Positions 60,319-64,000 of a stretch of 64,000 nt of DNA are shown piece by piece (positions within the stretch are counted from its first letter, which is position 1; the number at the start of each line of letters is the position of its first letter). The notes beneath the pieces were generated by a model that saw only the letters and a program-made list of their open reading frames with translations, was not told the origin of the DNA and searched no databases. The position numbers and the translations under genes were made by a program. The stretch comes from Lithobates sylvaticus (taxonomy: Eukaryota; Chordata; Amphibia; Anura; Ranidae). The DNA lies in assembly GCA_028564925.1 (NCBI GenBank), contig CM053029.1:430123297-430187296 (forward strand), written 5' to 3'.

Positions 60319-61132
60319 ATTACCTCTGCGGTTTTTATTTTTTGCGCTATAACCAAAAAAAGAGCAACAATTTTGAAAAAAAAACACATTATTTTTTACT
60401 TTTTGCTATAATAAATATCCCCCAAAAATATATAAAAAACGTTTTTCCTCAGTTTAGGCCGATATGTATTCTTCTACATATTTTTGGTAAAGAACATTGC
60501 AATACGCGTATATTTACTGGTTTGCGCAAAAGTTATAGCGTTTATAAAATAGGGGATAGATTTATAGCATTTTTATTATACATTTTTTTTTTACTAGTAA
60601 TGGCGTCGATCTGCGATTTTTATCATGACTGCGACATTATGGCGGACATGTCGGACAATTTTGACACATTTTTGGGCATTAATACAGCGATCAGTGAGAT
60701 TAAAAATGCATTGATTACTGTAAAAATGTCACTGGCAATGCAGGGGTTAACACTAGGGGGCAATGAAGGGGTTAAGTGTGTCCTAGTGTGTGTTCTAATG
60801 GAAGGGGGGTGGGGACTGGGGACTGTGCAGGGAAGCTAGCAGATCCCTGTTCATACTCTGTATGAACAGACGATCTGTCAGTTCTCCCCTCAGAGAACCG
60901 GAAACTGGGTGTTTACACACACAGCTCCAGGTTCTTCGGGTCTCAGCAGCGATCGCGGGAGCCCGGTGGTGATCGAGACCGCTGGCCACTCGCATTGGCT
61001 CGGGGGGCGAGTGGGGGGCGTGCGCACACACCCCTAGTGGCCACAGGGCGAAGCGACGTTACATAACGTCTTTTCGCCCAGCCGTGCCATTCTGCCACAG
61101 TACAACTGCGTCAGCTGGTCGGCATGTGGATA
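60319..61132 (+). mobile_element. TTAA-type element, left end truncated
   Basis: It starts inside the family at ATTACCTCTGCGGTTTTTAT and proceeds through CAGTTTAGGCCGATATG, GGCGTCGATCTGCGAT and a GC-rich half. It ends GGTCGGCATGTGGATAA, where the terminal TTAA is mutated. An ACGTTA(C)ATAACGT palindrome sits at 61058-61070. Confidence 0.65.
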
Positions 61133-61249
61133 AAGAATTACATTTAATATAACATAATATAGATAAACCTACAGCTACGTATTTAAACTAAAAGAAAGTT
61201 TTAGTGAGAAAAATGGTTAAAAATTACAGATACAAGGCTTAGAAATGAA

Positions 61250-62035
61250 AGAGGGATAGAACAATAGATTTTTATTGGGTTCCAAAAGGATAATCATATA
61301 CAAACATTGCATATGAGTAGACAATGCATAGCTCTTATGAAGACATAGATAATACACTATAAGAACAATAAAGGCACAATTAGTTTCAGCAGATCATGAA
61401 CACCAGATTATCCTGTACAAACAACAAAGAATACTAAGGAGGTTTATACTAAATTGCTGGGATGTATAAGACAGAGCTAGTTAACAATTGCAGAACAATA
61501 ACTAGTGGTGCACCCTAGCTATGGTCTGTTTTTAAAGACATAGTCTCAATATTTGCATGCTGTATCAAATTTCGTTAGGGCATTAGTCCTAACAGTAAGT
61601 GATCTTTCATATGTATAGTGAAGATTAGGTAGAGCTTTGAGTTTTGACACATTAGACACATTAGATTTTTACACCACATTTTGGTAACTAAGGATTTTGC
61701 TGCCAGAAGTACTTGAAGTACCACATTGCTTAGGGAATCTTTCAATGCCTAAGTTTAATATTGCTAGGGCTGGGTCGGTTGGTGTAATGATCCCAGTAAG
61801 TTTAGAAAATAGTTGAAATGTTTGCAGCCAAAAGCTTCTTACATGACCATAATATGTGGAGTATTGTGCCCACTTGACCACATTCTCTCCAACATAGGTG
61901 GGAGTGGGTTGGAAAGAACTTGGCTAGCCGATACTGGGTGAAATACCACCTTGTCGTAATTTTTTGACCAAGTTCCCAGTGATTGATGCAATGCGTTATA
62001 GTGTATGAATAACAAGAGGCATTCAACCATTGGGT
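61250..62035 (-). mobile_element. L1/Tx1-like LINE, 3' end
   Basis: On the minus strand the frame from 62026 reads INHWELGQKITTRWYFTQYR, then LAKFFPTHSHLCWRECG and TILHILWSC, the C-terminal zinc-knuckle region of L1-clade ORF2. After a frameshift near 61860, LTGIITPTDPALAILNLGIE continues the known L1 C-terminus and ends near 61669. A 3' untranslated region of ~400 bp follows with AATAAA at 61276-61271 (minus strand). The knuckle has an extra residue (CWREC for CWRC). It is 5'-truncated and abuts the Tc1 copy. Confidence 0.75.
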
Positions 62036-62040
62036 ATCTG

Positions 62041-63543
62041 TAAAGTAGTGAGTGTACAGCTTGTATAATAGTGTAAATTAGCTGTCACCTCAAAATAACT
62101 CAACACACTGGCAACAAAAGTGAGAACACACCTAAGTCAAAACTTCCAAATTGGGCCCAATTAGCCATTTTCCCTCCCCGATGTCATGTGACTCATTAGT
62201 GTTACAGAGTCTCAGGTGTGAACAGGGAGCAGGTGTGTTAAATTTGGTGTTATCACTCTCACTCTCTTTTACTGGTCACTGGAGGTTTAACATGGCACCT
62301 CATGGCAAAGAACTCTCTGAGGACCTTTGCTCTACATAAAGATGGCCTAGGCTATAAGAAGTTTACCAAGACCCTGAAACTGAGTTGCAGCATGGTGGCC
62401 AAGAACATACAGTGGTTTAACAGGACAGGTTCCACTCAGAAATGGCCTCACCATGGTCGACCAAAGAAGTTGAGTGCAGGTTCTCAGCCTCATAATCAGA
62501 GGTTGTCTTTGGGAAATAGACGTATGAGTGCTGCCAGCATCGATGCAGAGGTTGAAGGGGTGGGGGGGTTAGCCTGTCAGTGCTCAGACCATACGCAGCA
62601 CACTGCATCAAATTACTCTGCATGGCTGTCGTCCCAGAAAAAAGCCTCTTCTAAAGATAATGCACAAGAAAGCCCACAAACAGTTTTCTGAAGACAAGCA
62701 GACTAAGAACATGGATTACTGGAACCATGTCCTGTGATCTCATGAGACTAAGATAAACGTATTTGGTTCAGATGGTGTCAAGCGTGTGTGATGGCAACCA
62801 GGTGAGGAGTACAAAGACAAGTGTGTCTTGCCTACAGTCAAACATGGTGGTGGGGGTGTCATGGTCTGGGGCTGCATGAGTGCTGCCGCCACTGGGGAGC
62901 TACAGTTCATTGAGGGAACCATGATTGCCTACATGTACTGTGACATACTGAAGCAGAGCATGATCCCCTCCCTTTGGAGACTGGGCCGCAGGGCAGTATT
63001 CCAACATAAACACCCCAAACACACCTCCAAGACAACCACAGCCTTGCTAAAGAAGCTGAGAGTAAAGGTGATGGCCTGGCCAAGCATGGTGCCAGACCTA
63101 AACCCTATTGAGCATCTGTGGGGCATCCTCAAATGGAAGGTGGAGGAGCCCAAGGTCTCTAACATCCACCAGCTCCATGATGTCATCATGGAAGAGTGGA
63201 ACATGACCCCAGTGGCAACTTGCGAAGCTCTGGTGAACTCCATGCCCAAGAGGGTTAAGGCAGTGCTGGAAAATAATGGTGGCCACACAAAATATTGACA
63301 CTTTGGGTCCAATTTGGACATTTTCACTTAGGAGTGTACTCACTTTTGTTGCCAGTGATTTAGACATTAATGGCTGTGTGTTGAGTTATTTTGAGGGGAG
63401 AGAAAATTTACACTGTTATACAAGCTGTACACTCACTACTTTACATTGTACCAAAGTGTAATTTCTTCAGTGTTGTCACATGAAAAGATATAATAAAATA
63501 TTTACAAAAATGTGAGGGGTGTACTCACTTTTGTGAGATACTG
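62041..63543 (+). mobile_element. Tc1-like element, second copy, left end truncated
   Basis: Same family as 15308-16831. The right end is complete (GTACTCACTTTTGTGAGATA, CTG, TA at 63544-63545). The left side starts at GTAAAGTAGTGAGTGTACAG and keeps only the inner repeat motif (CAACAAAAGTGAGAACACAC), so the outer motif is again missing. Confidence 0.85.
62292..63298 (+). pseudogene. Tc1 transposase pseudogene
   Basis: The start MAPHGKELSEDL is intact, but a deletion just after it removes several codons and shifts the frame. HGRPKKLSAG (GRP hook) and LGNRRMSAASI are recognisable. Near the first catalytic site LWSDETK is changed to a stop followed by SHETK, so the aspartate is lost. Six bases encoding DN around the second aspartate are missing (VFQHKHPKHTSK). 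The glutamate in [10 protein letters not shown] is kept, and the C-terminus runs to the natural stop after GGHTKY. It cannot encode an active enzyme. Confidence 0.85.
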
Positions 63544-63548
63544 TATAT

Positions 63549-63580
63549 ATACACACTATATTGTCAAAAGTATTCTGAGT
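63549..63580. repeat. possible terminal-repeat scrap of another Tc1-like family
   Basis: ACACTATATTGTCAAAAGTA resembles the start of a Tc1-type terminal repeat (family phrase ACTATATTGCCAAAAG). It lies right next to the end of the Tc1 copy. Only about 25 bp match. Confidence 0.3.
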
Positions 63581-64000
63581 TCTGACTTTCTTCTAAAGTG
63601 GAGATAGATTTTAACTGTCCTCCCAATCCAATTGTTTTTACAACAGTGCCTCAGTCACAGCATTTGCAATCCTCCTTAGAACATGTATACACAACTAGCA
63701 ATTAAAAACAACAAAACACTATACCTAATACAATGTTGTGTGACTTTCTATAGTCTCTGTGTTATCTTATGAAGGACAATAAACAATAAGCGCATGTTGC
63801 AGCATTGTACAATATTTGTAGTGGTTTGGAATATGGTTGTTTGAACACGCACTAAGATTGCACAATAATTCCATGTTGCCATGCATCCTGTGCTATATAC
63901 TTTATGCATTCAACCCATCTCTCCATGGTTGCAGTTGACTATGTTAAGTTTCGTGTTCTAATCAATAAAAAGGGATTTGCAGACTGTAGGAAAACCATTT
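63581..64000. other. unassigned AT-rich end of window
   Basis: Nothing recognisable. Confidence 0.4.

Overview
This window is vertebrate nuclear DNA, most likely from a true frog (Ranidae). That call is inferred from an intact Tc1/mariner element that I recognise as Frog Prince-like (a family reconstructed from Rana pipiens), together with TTAA-bounded and palindromic repeat families that I associate with ranid genomes. I found no convincing host exon, tRNA or rRNA. The window reads as intergenic or intronic DNA made of stacked mobile elements separated by AT-rich stretches. The only intact protein-coding gene is a 340-residue transposase at 39848-40870.

Layout. 0-10 kb: a hAT-like MITE, a decayed CR1/L2-type LINE endonuclease piece, a TTAA-bounded element, a GC-rich hairpin MITE and a fold-back element with two divergent TATA boxes (6.5-7.5 kb). 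11-17 kb: small palindromic MITEs, a TTAA element and a dead Tc1 copy. 17.2-20.5 kb: a large fold-back element with TAA target duplications, divergent TATA boxes and outward units ending in AATAAA; a hAT-like element carrying a 26-bp minisatellite sits at its centre. 25.3-26.4 kb: a single arm of the same family, broken at the palindrome centre. 27 kb: reverse-transcriptase C-terminus of a CR1/L2-like LINE. 29-33 kb: TTAA-bounded elements abutting end to end. 39.5-41.1 kb: the Frog Prince-like element. 45.3-47 kb: a MITE split by a 1.45-kb insert that carries a hammerhead-like core. 47-51.4 kb: a train of TTAA-bounded elements, one nested inside another. 60-63.5 kb: another TTAA copy, the 3' end of an L1/Tx1-like LINE and a second dead Tc1.

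The strongest novel theme is the fold-back family: long inverted arms, two outward-facing TATA boxes at the centre and poly(A) signals in the arms. A second subfamily has the same plan with unrelated internal sequence. Two further themes are that insertions and breaks fall at palindrome centres, and that TTAA-bounded elements form chains sharing their terminal TTAA.

All family calls come from reading the sequence. Boundaries given as approximate have no visible target duplication. Long lysine-, proline- or serine-rich reading frames in the repeat regions are mostly products of triplet or tandem repeats.
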